Under the pieces are notes generated by a model, which had not been told where the DNA came from, did not search any database, and saw nothing but the letters and a program-made list of their open reading frames with translations. DNA of 64,000 bases, taken from the NCBI GenBank assembly GCA_032209605.1, contig JASFXZ010000013.1:11429901-11493900 (forward strand), given 5' to 3'. This document shows, in pieces, positions 36,701-45,036 of the stretch (its first letter is position 1; each line of letters starts with the position of its first letter). Source of the DNA: Mactromeris polynyma. Lineage: Eukaryota; Mollusca; Bivalvia; Venerida; Mactridae. The translations under genes were made by a program, and so were the position numbers.

Positions 36701-38152
36701 TTAATATTGAGGTTGAATCAAAGCAAAACAGTAAAAATGGACTTGAAAATTGTGTTCTTAATTTTGGGACGGTCTCATTATTGAGGTGGTATTTACGTGA
36801 GGATTTGGTGTTTATGTTTAATGTAATACAGTAACGCTATAGTTGACCATTTTGAAAAGCAAACGATCACACTATATTGATATACGTTCGAACACTGATA
36901 AACTTGAAAATAAAGTAAGATTGTTTATGCATGTTGGATATTGGATATTGAGATGCAGAAATCGAAGAGATTTATAATCGAATTTGATTTATTAAGGTTC
37001 GATTTTTGTGCAGTCTTTGAAGTTTTTGTAATTTGGATTATTTCTCATACTAGACCAATGACGAATAAGTTTGGTGGTCATGCCAAATAATATGCTTCAA
37101 TGTTATCGATTTATTCTTCATTATTTAAATCTTATGTTTCGATCAATTCTGAATTTTAATTTTCTCATTATATTTATTCTTGACCATGCTTTTGGTGTAA
37201 TATATTCTATATGTTTATGCCAAGTACAATTGTTGGAAAGGAACAATCCCAAGTGCTTATGAGAATTTACAACCTTTATCGGATGGTTTTGCATGATTAG
37301 AGCAGGATGGTTTGGCTGATTAAGTTTTTTTTATATAGTCATAGATTCAGTTTTAGTTGAATTGAACGACACTAGCCACGCGTTAGCCCAACTACTAATT
37401 TTATGTAAGTCATTGTTCAGGATGTTCGCAGTTTCATCAATTTTATTTACAATTAGTGACAGACTAGTATCATCAGCAAACAAATCTTATATTTCCATCA
37501 ATATCTTGGACTCTGTCATTTATATAAATAAGAAAAAATAACGGACCTAAAATTGAACATTGAGGCACACCCGCATGTACTTATTTTTAGATTAGTTTAC
37601 ACATACATAGAAGACACTAAACGTTTTACGCCATAAGTCGTACATGTGTAACAACTTCCTTGTTAAACATTACACTTTGCTCCCTCTGTCCCCTCCTCTC
37701 TTTTCTCTTCTCTTAGTTATATTTCAAAAAACGCTTATTTTTTCAACACCTGCAATAGAGTTTAAACAATTTTGTAATCATTATATTCACCTAAACCAAT
37801 CTCGTACCTGTTGGAAATGTACAATATTCAGGAGAAGACCTATATAAGTCTTTGGCTTTCGGTCCCATCCTTTTCACATTACTACTGAACAAACTTGTCT
37901 AATGTAAAATGTTGTATATTGTACTGTATTATTATGATATTCATAGTATGTAAATAAAACATGTTTAAACTAAATCTTATGTTTATCTTTCCTTTCCAGG
38001 ATGATTCCTTGTACAACCCATCTGTAGACAAGTGTGTAGAGATGACTTGGGATGCTAAAGGATTACAAATGACTGAATGTACGGACAATGCTCGCCAGAA
38101 ATGGATAATAAGTAGAACCCCACCCAAAGGTCCTAATAAGCAGTCAGTTTGA
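24239..38152 (+). CDS. GALNT-like: Polypeptide N-acetylgalactosaminyltransferase, copy B
   Basis: Spliced CDS 24239-24785, 25472-25625, 26404-26570, 27319-27483, 31198-31429, 33527-33830, 34268-34396, 35461-35568, 36470-36598, 38000-38152; 2088 nt, 695 aa. Exon lengths and phases equal copy A except exon 10 (four codons longer). Same Golgi O-glycosylation role by family. It keeps the canonical FHNEAWS (253-259), ADV (330-332), DSH (337-339) and WGGENLE (451-457), so the active site looks intact. HVFRIRS replaces HVFRKRS, and R597 in the lectin alpha repeat (CHRQGGNQ) replaces Gly. Intron 4 (3.7 kb) and intron 9 (1.4 kb) are enlarged by insertions. The exon 5b remnant in intron 5 has a stop. 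Confidence 0.93.
25472..25625 (+). CDS. GALNT-like: Copy B exon 2
   Basis: Encodes [20 protein letters not shown] and [19 protein letters not shown]. Phase 1 to 2. Confidence 0.92.
25658..25790. mobile_element. Truncated MITE-B, copy B intron 2
   Basis: Left arm CAGTTGAACCTCGATTATTC present, right arm missing. Counterpart of 7554-7725 in A and 45927-46050 in C. Confidence 0.55.
26404..26570 (+). CDS. GALNT-like: Copy B exon 3
   Basis: Encodes [20 protein letters not shown] and ILVDDFSEF with the canonical HNEAWS. Acceptor CTTTCAG|ATGCTC. Confidence 0.92.
26622..26900. mobile_element. MITE-C, copy B intron 3
   Basis: Same place and orientation as 8550-8827 in A. Right end GGGCATGAAACCT; left end worn (CTTTCTCGACCTACCC). 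Confidence 0.65.
27319..27483 (+). CDS. GALNT-like: Copy B exon 4: DxH motif
   Basis: Encodes RSGLIRARL and [18 protein letters not shown]. One replacement (KVFLIR for KVSLIR) relative to A and C. Confidence 0.93.
27603..28265. mobile_element. Long inverted-repeat element, copy B intron 4
   Basis: Termini GGGGATTATAACGGATACT and AGTATCCGTTATCATCCC. The inverted arms run about 150 bp and include ACAAAATTTACTCTCATTAG and its mirror. A second element is nested inside (27777-28042). Copy C has a relative at 49525-50221. Confidence 0.65.
27777..28042. mobile_element. Nested MITE inside the intron 4 element, copy B
   Basis: 266 bp with arms of about 30 bp: CCTCCCTTGTTCTGAATTGT then CGGCCATTTTGA on the left, TCAAAATGGCCGACAGTT then GAACAAGGGAGG on the right. 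Not found in A or C. Confidence 0.65.
28389..28543. mobile_element. MITE-B, copy B intron 4
   Basis: TCGGACCTCGTCCATTCGAA left and AATAAACGAGGTCCGGCTG right. The same element lies at 50282-50451 in C; copy A lacks this part of the intron. Confidence 0.65.
29790..29872 (+). repeat. tRNA-derived SINE head, copy B intron 4
   Basis: Contains an A-box-like TAGTGGATAGG and a B-box-like GAGCTCGAAACC at tRNA-like spacing. No clean cloverleaf, so read as a SINE head and not a tRNA gene. Same sequence near 51770-51850 in copy C. Confidence 0.4.
30519..30792 (-). mobile_element. tRNA-derived SINE insertion, copy B intron 4
   Basis: 274 bp flanked by a perfect 14-bp target duplication ATAACTCAATTTCG (30505-30518 and 30793-30806). 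On the minus strand the tRNA-related head (about 30716-30792) has GTGGTCCAGTGG and GGTTCGATTCCC boxes and a near-complete acceptor pairing; the body carries GTTTAACGCCGTTTCTCAAC (+ strand) and a TTTG-rich tail. Introns of A and C have the empty site. Confidence 0.85.
30935..31146. mobile_element. MITE-A (reverse orientation), copy B intron 4
   Basis: Just before exon 5a, as in A and C. Arms AGTGACGTTATTTCCTGAAA and AGAAATGACATCATTTACAG. Confidence 0.65.
31198..31429 (+). CDS. GALNT-like: Copy B exon 5a
   Basis: Encodes [22 protein letters not shown] and [19 protein letters not shown]. Phase 1 to 2; the only usable exon 5 in this copy. Confidence 0.92.
32320..32440 (+). pseudogene. Decayed exon 5b, copy B
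   Basis: GATGATTCAACGTTCAATTA, AATAAGCTCAG and CCAATACCGGAACC match copy C exon 5b. The frame hits TAA at 32369 and a TGG codon is now TGA (AATTGACATCC). The 5' part with its acceptor and the 3' part with its donor are deleted; it joins sequence found after the satellite in A and C. Confidence 0.82.
33066..33418. mobile_element. MITE-C (reverse orientation), copy B intron 5
   Basis: AGGTTTCATACCC left, GGTAGGTCGGGGAACCT right. Inverted relative to 26622-26900. Confidence 0.65.
33527..33830 (+). CDS. GALNT-like: Copy B exon 6: Gal/GalNAc-T motif
   Basis: [17 protein letters not shown] intact. [11 protein letters not shown] differs from HVFRKRSPY in A and C. Acceptor TCTGCAG|ATCACC. Confidence 0.95.
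34097..34241. mobile_element. MITE-B, copy B intron 6
   Basis: 145 bp with CAGTCGGACCTCGTTTATTC and AATGAACGAGGTCCGACTG ends and TA on both sides. It ends about 26 bases before exon 7. Confidence 0.75.
34268..34396 (+). CDS. GALNT-like: Copy B exon 7
   Basis: [18 protein letters not shown] and [20 protein letters not shown]; protein identical to copy C in this exon. Confidence 0.93.
34652..34880. mobile_element. MITE-A, copy B intron 7
   Basis: AGCGCTGCTATGGGATTTAC left end; keeps the full right arm (ATGACGTCACTTAAAGAAGA), which is truncated in A and C. Confidence 0.65.
35461..35568 (+). CDS. GALNT-like: Copy B exon 8: lectin alpha repeat
   Basis: [14 protein letters not shown] then CHRQGGNQ. 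The frame stays open through the next minisatellite unit to a second CAG|GTTAGT at 35622, so an 18-residue extension is possible if that donor is used. Confidence 0.88.
35545..36060. repeat. Exon-8-derived minisatellite, copy B intron 8
   Basis: Begins in the exon 8 end. The first three units repeat donor sites at 35568, 35622 and 35677 (CAG|GTTAGT each), spaced 54 and 55 bp. Later units drift but keep GGTTAGTTATCGGATA. Confidence 0.82.
36470..36598 (+). CDS. GALNT-like: Copy B exon 9: lectin beta repeat
   Basis: Protein identical to copy C here (VSIKIYGC where A has VSITIYGC). Downstream intron 9 is also almost identical to C. Confidence 0.9.
37127..37984. mobile_element. LINE insertion with target-site duplication, copy B intron 9
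   Basis: About 830 bp between two copies of TAAATCTTATGTTT (37127-37140, 37971-37984). Copy C has the uninterrupted site near 60671. The left half is minus-strand RT; the right half looks like a plus-strand LINE 3' end with an AATAAA near its terminus. Opposite orientations suggest twin-primed integration. Confidence 0.65.
37141..37580 (-). pseudogene. Non-LTR retrotransposon RT fragment, copy B intron 9
   Basis: Minus-strand translation gives reverse transcriptase landmarks: [46 protein letters not shown] and [14 protein letters not shown]. Frameshifts and stops interrupt it. It is the left part of an insertion bounded by TAAATCTTATGTTT repeats. Confidence 0.75.
38000..38152 (+). CDS. GALNT-like: Copy B exon 10: lectin gamma repeat and stop
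   Basis: 50 codons plus TGA; ends PKGPNKQSV. Acceptor CTTTCCAG|GATGAT. Confidence 0.9.
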   Translation, partial: DDSLYNPSVDKCVEMTWDAKGLQMTECTDNARQKWIISRTPPKGPNKQSV

Positions 38153-38351
38153 TGTGCAGATTAGATTTGTGATAATTGCTTGAAGCATGTTATGTGGATC
38201 ACATACTTAATGCCATGAACATCTCACTTTTTTATTGACATTGTGTTGTTATTTATTTTACGAGTGACATGACATTAAATTTATTGCTAATTGATGAGGC
38301 AGCATACTTTGCTTTTTCCGAATTATGCCTTAGTGTTAAATGTACATAATA
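38153..38351. other. 3' flank of copy B with candidate poly(A) signal
   Basis: Likely 3'UTR; ATTAAA at 38274-38279 in the same context as in A and C. Confidence 0.35.
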
Positions 38352-38587
38352 CAGTCGGACCTCGGATCATTCGAATTCATTATTTCGAATATTACATGGT
38401 TTCGAATAGTAAATGGTTTCGGATATTACATGGTTTCGGATATTACATGGTTTCGGATATTACATGGTTTCGGATATTACATGGTTTCGAATCGACGTGC
38501 CTAAGAAGATACATCAGGAACCGATACTTATTTCTGATGATAACAAGTATTCGGATAGAAGGTTGTCGTTTAAACGAGGTACGACTG
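38352..38587. mobile_element. MITE-B with internal 17-bp tandem repeat, 3' of copy B
   Basis: CAGTCGGACCTCGGATCATT left, GTTTAAACGAGGTACGACTG right, TA flanks. About 38411-38490 is 4-5 tandem units of ATGGTTTCGGATATTAC, which lengthens it relative to the homologues 3' of A and C. Confidence 0.7.
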
Positions 38588-39972
38588 TATTTAGACAGAT
38601 TTGTGCGTGTGTTCGTTTTGCTTGGAATTGAGTGCGCATGTTAGTGTATATGACTGCATGAGGACGTGTAGGCGCAGATAAATGAGGACATATTCGTATA
38701 CACGTGTAGATGGTCAACCACACATACCGCTAAGTGAGGACGTTCTTTGTCAGAAACACGCCCTTCCATTTATTAAAGGATCAGTGTTATAATTATGATA
38801 TGTGTTGCTGTTTGATATCCTGAGGATAAGGGGCCAATGTGGGTTTTTCTTGTATAGGCTTAGAGTTAGTTGTCATCCAGAACATATGAGCGCTGCTATG
38901 GGATGAAACTACGAAACACCGCATTATATCTTTATTTTCGTGATTAGGGGTGAGAATTTCGTTAATACGAAATATAATTAGATTGAGTAAGTCATTTAAA
39001 TGGCTCCGTAGGTATTTGCATGGTATGCGATGGAGTGTTACGTATTTAAGCCCGATTACCTTTAAATTGTCTGTTTTCACATGAAATCAAGCCAACACAA
39101 TAATTTAGTTACATCATGTTCTTGAAAACAAGAAATATCTTGAGAAAAGATGGTCGGCGCAATTTGAAGGTTAAGATTTTTTGTACAGCATAAAAAATGC
39201 CGAGATGTTACGATTGCTGGACATTCCAGATCCAAAATGGATTTCGGTAAGGTAACGTACTCTTTATCGAAAGGTTAACCAATCCACGTCAAGGTACAAA
39301 CGTGTTTTGGTTCAAGAGAAGTTGGTTAAGTGGTTAACGTACGATTTAATTGGTTTACACAGCATTAATATGCAAATAACAAAACCATGTTAGTACGGCT
39401 GCGTATAAATGTTAATGATGAATATGAATAGCATCAGTTGTAGGAGATTTTGTCAAAACACAAATGTACAGCAATTGTTTGACCCAGAATGTGTTAAACT
39501 ATTCACATGTCATTCTGGGAGTTACTTGTAGTTCAATAACAGTACTTTGTACAACTTTACAGTGATAAGATGACAAAAGTTACACACATTGGGAGTATGC
39601 TTACTTGGGCCCATGCAAATGTGCCACATTCCACACTTAGACTTAATAATCTGTAAGTCCCAGATCACATATCAACATTATACTCAATTCTCTAAGAAAA
39701 TAGGCCATGCAGAATATTCAGCCCTCACTTTTCAATATCATACATCAAGTTTGCAAACTCAACATACGTAAGACACACTCAGACTCGATAGAGTAAATTT
39801 TGTGTTTTGAGTTCTGAGTTTCGATTGGTTGAGTGTAAGTATCCGTAATATTCTGGACCCTGATCATCATACATCTACATGGAATTGATAGAAAAATATT
39901 ACACATGTTATGTATGTAATCTGCGTTACCGAATAATACGTGTACTTCTTTTGATTTTTCCCGTTTATTTAT
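38588..39972. other. Spacer 3' of copy B
   Basis: Noncoding. Matches 61238-62860 after copy C. Contains only the left tip of a MITE-A (38886) and a right-truncated MITE-D (39153-39408). At 39780-39860 a GAGTAAATTTTGTG...AGTATCCGTAA block resembles one arm of the long inverted-repeat element of intron 4. Confidence 0.45.
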
Positions 39973-40247
39973 CGTCGCCACCGGTTAATCATATGGGCGA
40001 CGCCTCCAGAAGAATGTTAGTCATTTTAGATATTTGTAGAATTGTGCACGATACAGAATATGCCTCAGTTCCAGTAGCACACCTGGTTCTTTTACGTGCC
40101 CGATGTAAAGCATGTACACGAGACCTCGGTCTTTTCAAAGTCTCGTCCGAAACACTGTTAGTACTGTCAGTGATGGAGCGGGGAATCGAACCTGCGATAC
40201 CTGGATTACAAGTCCATCGCGTTACCACTGGACCACCAATCCGCTTC
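39973..40247 (-). mobile_element. tRNA-derived SINE, spacer B-C
   Basis: tRNA-like head on the minus strand at 40175-40247: A box GTGGTCCAGTGG, anticodon-loop-like CTTGTAA, B box GGTTCGATTCC, 6 of 7 acceptor pairs (GAAGCGG with CCGCTCC) but a poor T stem, so not a working tRNA gene. The body (GGGCGACGCCTCCAGAAGAA, CACACCTGGTTCTTTTACGT) recurs at 62860-63116. Confidence 0.65.
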
Positions 40248-40671
40248 TACGTGTACTGCGCATTAACGATATTGGTATGTATTTGCATTGTAAGATGTCA
40301 CAAGCTGTTGCATGTCCTTAGATATTCAAACACAAGAACAGCATGTGACCAAGTCAGTGAAAGGCTTTAAATATATTTAAACAAAGACCTCTTTTCTATA
40401 AATGCTTAATATAGGTGCATGCAGTGTTCACCGTATGACATGTGGTATTGATATTTATCAACAGACAACTGTATGTGTTTAAAAAACGTTTACGTTTATT
40501 GAAATTATACGTATTCAAAACAATCATATAGCCAAGTACAATTGCCAGGTCATGGAACTTTCCGACAGTCATGCTACAGTGGCCGGTAACTTTACAGTTT
40601 CTTCAATCATTCCAAAAGACCGACGTGTGGGTCAGGCAAAAAAAGTATTTTTCATTTTTTTTCTCGAATGA

Positions 40672-40765
40672 TTGAAGAAAGTGTAGTATCACAGGGCAAA
40701 ATCTCACTACAACGAGAAACTTTAATGATAATAGCGCTCGTACTAGCTACATCGGGATTTTTTTG
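40672..40765 (+). CDS. Possible orphan/alternative first exon upstream of copy C
   Basis: ATG-initiated 32-codon segment with polar start MIEESVVSQGKISLQR and hydrophobic LMIIALVLATSGFF, then a donor T|GTAAGT. This resembles a type II signal anchor. It ends in phase 1, the phase GALNT exon 2 accepts. A relative at 63546 differs by one T and ends in phase 0. Lies 3.7 kb before copy C exon 1. Function unproven. Confidence 0.25.
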
Positions 40766-40795
40766 TAAGTATTACTTCATTACAAATGAACATAA

Positions 40796-40868
40796 TGTCA
40801 CATGTGACGTTTTCTGGAAATGGCGTCACTGAAGGAAGAGGTTGGAGATCGTACAACGACGCTCTAAT
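40796..40868. mobile_element. Right half of a MITE-A at the B/C junction
   Basis: Starts abruptly at TCACATGTGACGTTTTCTGG and runs to the normal right end (ACGACGCTC). The left half seen upstream of A and B is replaced by spacer sequence also found near 63650. Confidence 0.6.
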
Positions 40869-41065
40869 GGAAAATAGATTAAATAATGTATTATTGATGT
40901 GCCCAATGTTATATGCCAAGCAATTATTGATGGCAAATTTAAGAAAATCATAACCAAGGAGCAAAGTACAAACATCATATAACTACAATGTATATCGTAT
41001 AAAGCATTTCTTTTTATCCAGCTAAAGCAACGTTTGAGACTCTAGAATGATTCCTATACGAACTA

Positions 41066-41590
41066 TGCAGACTGCCCCAAGACTACACTTCTACTTCCAA
41101 CACAAACCTTGACTTCTCAGACTGACCCATGACTACACTGCTACTTCAAACACGAATCTTGACCTCTCAGACTGACCCATGACGACACTTCTACTTCCAA
41201 CACGAACCTAGACTTCTCAGACTGACCCATGACTACACTTCTACTTCCAACACAAACCTTGACTTCCCATACTGACCCATGACTACACTGCTACTTCAAA
41301 CACAAACCTTTACTTCTAAGACTGACCCATGACTACACTGCTACTTCAAACACAATTCTTGACTTCTAAGACTGTCCCATGACTACACTGCTACTTGAAA
41401 CACAAACCTTGATTTCTCAGACTGACCCATGACTACACTGCTACTTGAAACACAAACCTTAACTTCTAAGACTGTCCCATGACTACACTGCTACTTGAAA
41501 CACAAACCTTGACTTCTTAGACTGTCCCATGACTACACTGCTACTTCAAACACAAACCTTGACTTCTAAGACTGTCCTATGACTACAATG
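41066..41590. repeat. 50-bp minisatellite upstream of copy C
   Basis: About 10-11 units of the 50-bp repeat, roughly half the size of the A and B arrays. Ends about 2.9 kb before exon 1. Confidence 0.95.
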
Positions 41591-44489
41591 ATCACTTTGG
41601 ATAACAATCGTCGAGTTTGGTGACTTATCTATTCGTAATTATCGCTGTGTAAATATTTTGAATAGCCTGTATAAAAGTTTGTACACAATTATAATTAATA
41701 AATGAAGGCATAATGCCCATGATTCACAATTTACAAGTATACATCATGAAATACAATGTACTAGACAATCAAAATATTTCATTAACCAATTCATGGATTC
41801 ATGTATAGATTACACATAATTACCTTACTGTAACAGTCTTATAGATGCTTTAGTACTTTTTATTATATCTATCATATTTAATGTTATGCTTGACAATGTA
41901 TTATAGTACGATTGTATTAACCGCGAATATTTTAATACATTATCTAGTCCAATGCATTTCAAACAAGAAATATCTTTAAAAAAGATGGCCGGCGCAACTT
42001 GAAGTATGCAAATTTGTTGCAATCGGAAGGTTAAAATTTGTTGTACAACATAAAAAAATCCCTAAATGTTACAACAGCTTGTCATTCAATTACGCTATAC
42101 TACAGAAACTCCGAGACCTGTAAGGGGAGATCACTGCGTAGTGTGATTAGTCATAGACACAATATAGTTTTTTTCTATATATTTCATCATTATAACTTTT
42201 TGCATAAGTCATGAACTCACACATTCATGTTAATAAACTTGTTATATAGCGATATATCTAATTAAAACGATATAAATGATCGCGACTGGTACATTACACC
42301 AAGAAAGTCTTCTTTATTCCAACACCGGACAATTCCCCGAGGTGATGACTAATTAGTCTGGTACTCAGCGTACTCTGCACACCGATAATGAAATGGTTAG
42401 GGCAGTTACTCCAGACTAATGACTAACAATACTACTTACTGGATAAATAATGAAATACACTATACACAATGTCAACCAATCTGCGTCAAGGTTACAAATA
42501 TTTTTCAGTTGAAGAGAAATTGCCTTGATGGTTAACATAAGATTTTATTGGTTTACAAAACTCTGATATGCAATTAGCAAAACCATGTTCGTACGGCTGC
42601 GCCGAAAATGTTGGTCGGCACAATTTGAAGGTAAAGATTTGTTGTGCAAAATAAAACAAAATGCCGAGATCTTACGCTTGCTGGTCACTCCATATCCAAA
42701 ATAGATTTCGGTAAATTCACCGAAATCGATTGTATTTCGGTAATTTAACGTACCCTTTATCGTGCGGTTAACCAATCAGCGTCAAGGTTACAAACGTTGT
42801 TCGGTTGAAGAGAAATTGCCTAGCAAAACCATGTTAGTACGGCTGCGCCGAAAAAGGTGTATTGAAAAGTTTCATGTTTGTCCGTAAGCTTGACGGAGAA
42901 AAGGCCGTGATTCTGTTTCGATAGAAAAGTTATCCAAACAGCAGTTATAGCTTAACGCACGAGAGCATTTCCTTACCTAAAGTGTCATGGATTGGTCCTA
43001 AAAGTTCCTACACCTGTTCCCGGTCAATCTAACAGCACTATACTAAATTAAGGAAGAAAAACACAGATAAACATTGTATCAAGATCTAAAGTACCTATGA
43101 TAACATGATAAGAATATGTAGTGAGCTAGAAAAAGTGAACATCGAAGGCCATTAAATTTATAACAACCATTAGCAATTAGAATGCTGAGGTTATGTAATA
43201 ATGACTAAAATACAAGACAACAAAGAATTCAATACGTTGAGGAAAAAGTACATTCAGTCCGTTCCTACAAGGGTTGTCCTTTCCATTCAAAGCTTTTAAA
43301 TACATAGGCTGATAGAACTGTGATGCTCATATTTTGTCATATGTTAGAAATACCCACCCATCTGTTACCGAATGAATCAATAGGTTGTCTTACGTCTATA
43401 TTATTACTTTTAGCCACACCCAATATAGAATCATTTAGTTTTCTGTTCATATTGTTCAAGTCAACTACAACATTTTTACCGCAGTAAATATATCATAATT
43501 ATATTCATAAAACGCATTGCAAATCGGTTAGTTGCGGATACGAGTTGACTTCTGTTTGAAAATATTCTAAGGTAATGGTATGATGTAAATTATCAAATTA
43601 TAACAAATATGAAACTTGTTGTATCATTTTATTTATTTGTTTGTTTAAGTTGCTTTGACGGGTAATGCAATAAGTTAGTTTGACAACTTTTAATTGGAAA
43701 CTATTGAGTTATTTGATTTGCTAAATTGTAAACAGTTTATATTGTGGTATTCACATAGACATGCTGAAATTCATCACCAGTGGTTTTTGGTGGTTGTATC
43801 AATTTGCTGGACAATCACGTCTTTGTCATTTTTTTTCTATAAAGCATTGTATTGTCTATAATCATGCACGTATTACTTTGCTATAAGGTTGATAAATGCG
43901 TGTGGCCAGTATTTTTACTGACAGTTCAAAGGCTGTATATAGCTGTATGGTTTTTATTCCTTTTGTGTTTTAAAGTTATGTTAAATATCCCTTCCCCCCT
44001 GTGAAATTCTTTATAGTGTTCATGTTATTTTCTCCCCAGTTTCGGTCTATAGCTGTTTTGACCTTTTCCATCCACTACCCCCCCCTCATGTTTGTCCTCT
44101 TTGAATCTCCTAGTTATTCCTTATGGTCGCCCAGGCCATTCCTTGCGCATCTGTTCCCTTACGTAAGTATCCTTTAACCTTATCAAGTGTCTTGTGTTTT
44201 ATGATTTTTTGTTTTCCCGGAAGTCTGTGTGGGGAGGCACTGTCTTATGTATGAGGCGTTCCCTGTAGCAACTTATTCTCGCTCTCTTTTATGTCCTCAA
44301 GTGATTGTATTCTTTATTCTAGATTTAATTTGCGATGGAAAATTAGAATTACTATTAGTTGATATGCTGGACATATAGACCTAGACTTTGGACCAAGAAC
44401 TGTAGAACCTCAAAACCCGAAACTACAATAGCATTCACTTATAATATCCATCCATGTTCATGTACAGTAGCAGATAATCAGACTCAGCC
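41591..44489. other. 5' region of copy C (candidate promoter and 5'UTR)
   Basis: Aligns with 3958-5978 of A but is interrupted by a MITE-D cluster (about 41964-42853). From 42850 to the ATG it is clearly closer to copy A than to copy B. Confidence 0.4.
41964..42853. mobile_element. MITE-D cluster inserted upstream of copy C
   Basis: Inserted where copy A reads CCAATGCATTTCAAAAAAGG (about 4325). Contains repeated GATGGCCGGCGC / GGTCGGCACAATTTGAAGG starts and GGCTGCGCCGAAAA ends (42591-42605 and 42841-42855), so at least two copies, one complete at about 42609-42851. Reported as an insertion specific to C. Confidence 0.55.
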
Positions 44490-45036
44490 ATGTTGCACAC
44501 AAGATATTTGCGACGTCTGTTTTTTCGATTAATTGTAATCGGACTTGTGTTTTCCGTAGCTGTTTTTATCCATAACACATTTTCTAACGATAAACTAGAA
44601 TCAGACACAGAACTAAAGGTTATTCATGACTCCAAACGCGATGTTAAACTAGGTATAACAAGAAATGATTTAGAGCGTATAGACAATATAAAAAATAAAT
44701 ATGTTGCGGAAGGACGAATCGTAGAAGAATCTCAGAATGGGGCCGGTGCAATAGATGATGATGGGGAACAATTTAGAGAAAAAGAAAGAAATGCCAACGA
44801 TGATGGAAAGAAAACAGCTAAACTATTAAGAAGTATGAAAGAGAAAAAGAAAAATGTCAAAAAGTTTGAACATGAAAACACAGATAATGATGACGAGGAG
44901 GAAGAAGAAGAAGAGGAACTGAGAGAAAATGAACAACACATGGAAAGCGGAAAGAAGGACAAAAATGATTACCAAGGAAATGCACAGATAGGACCTCCAC
45001 AGGATAAAAGGGAAGACCAGAAATCGCAAGGTCCAG
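44490..45036 (+). CDS. GALNT-like: Copy C exon 1: signal anchor and stem
   Basis: 547 nt. Anchor [14 protein letters not shown], stem as in A ([11 protein letters not shown]). Lys/Glu-rich with low complexity. Donor CCAG|GTATCG. Confidence 0.9.

Noticed and set aside
40175..40247. tRNA-Thr-like sequence on the minus strand (also 63044-63116 and 30716-30792)
   Set aside because: A and B boxes and much of the acceptor pairing are present, but the T stem is poor at 40175 and each is attached to a SINE body; read as SINE heads.
39879..40370. 163-codon open frame in the B-C spacer (and 62931-63239)
   Set aside because: It spans the SINE, and the equivalent frame after copy C is shorter and shifted.
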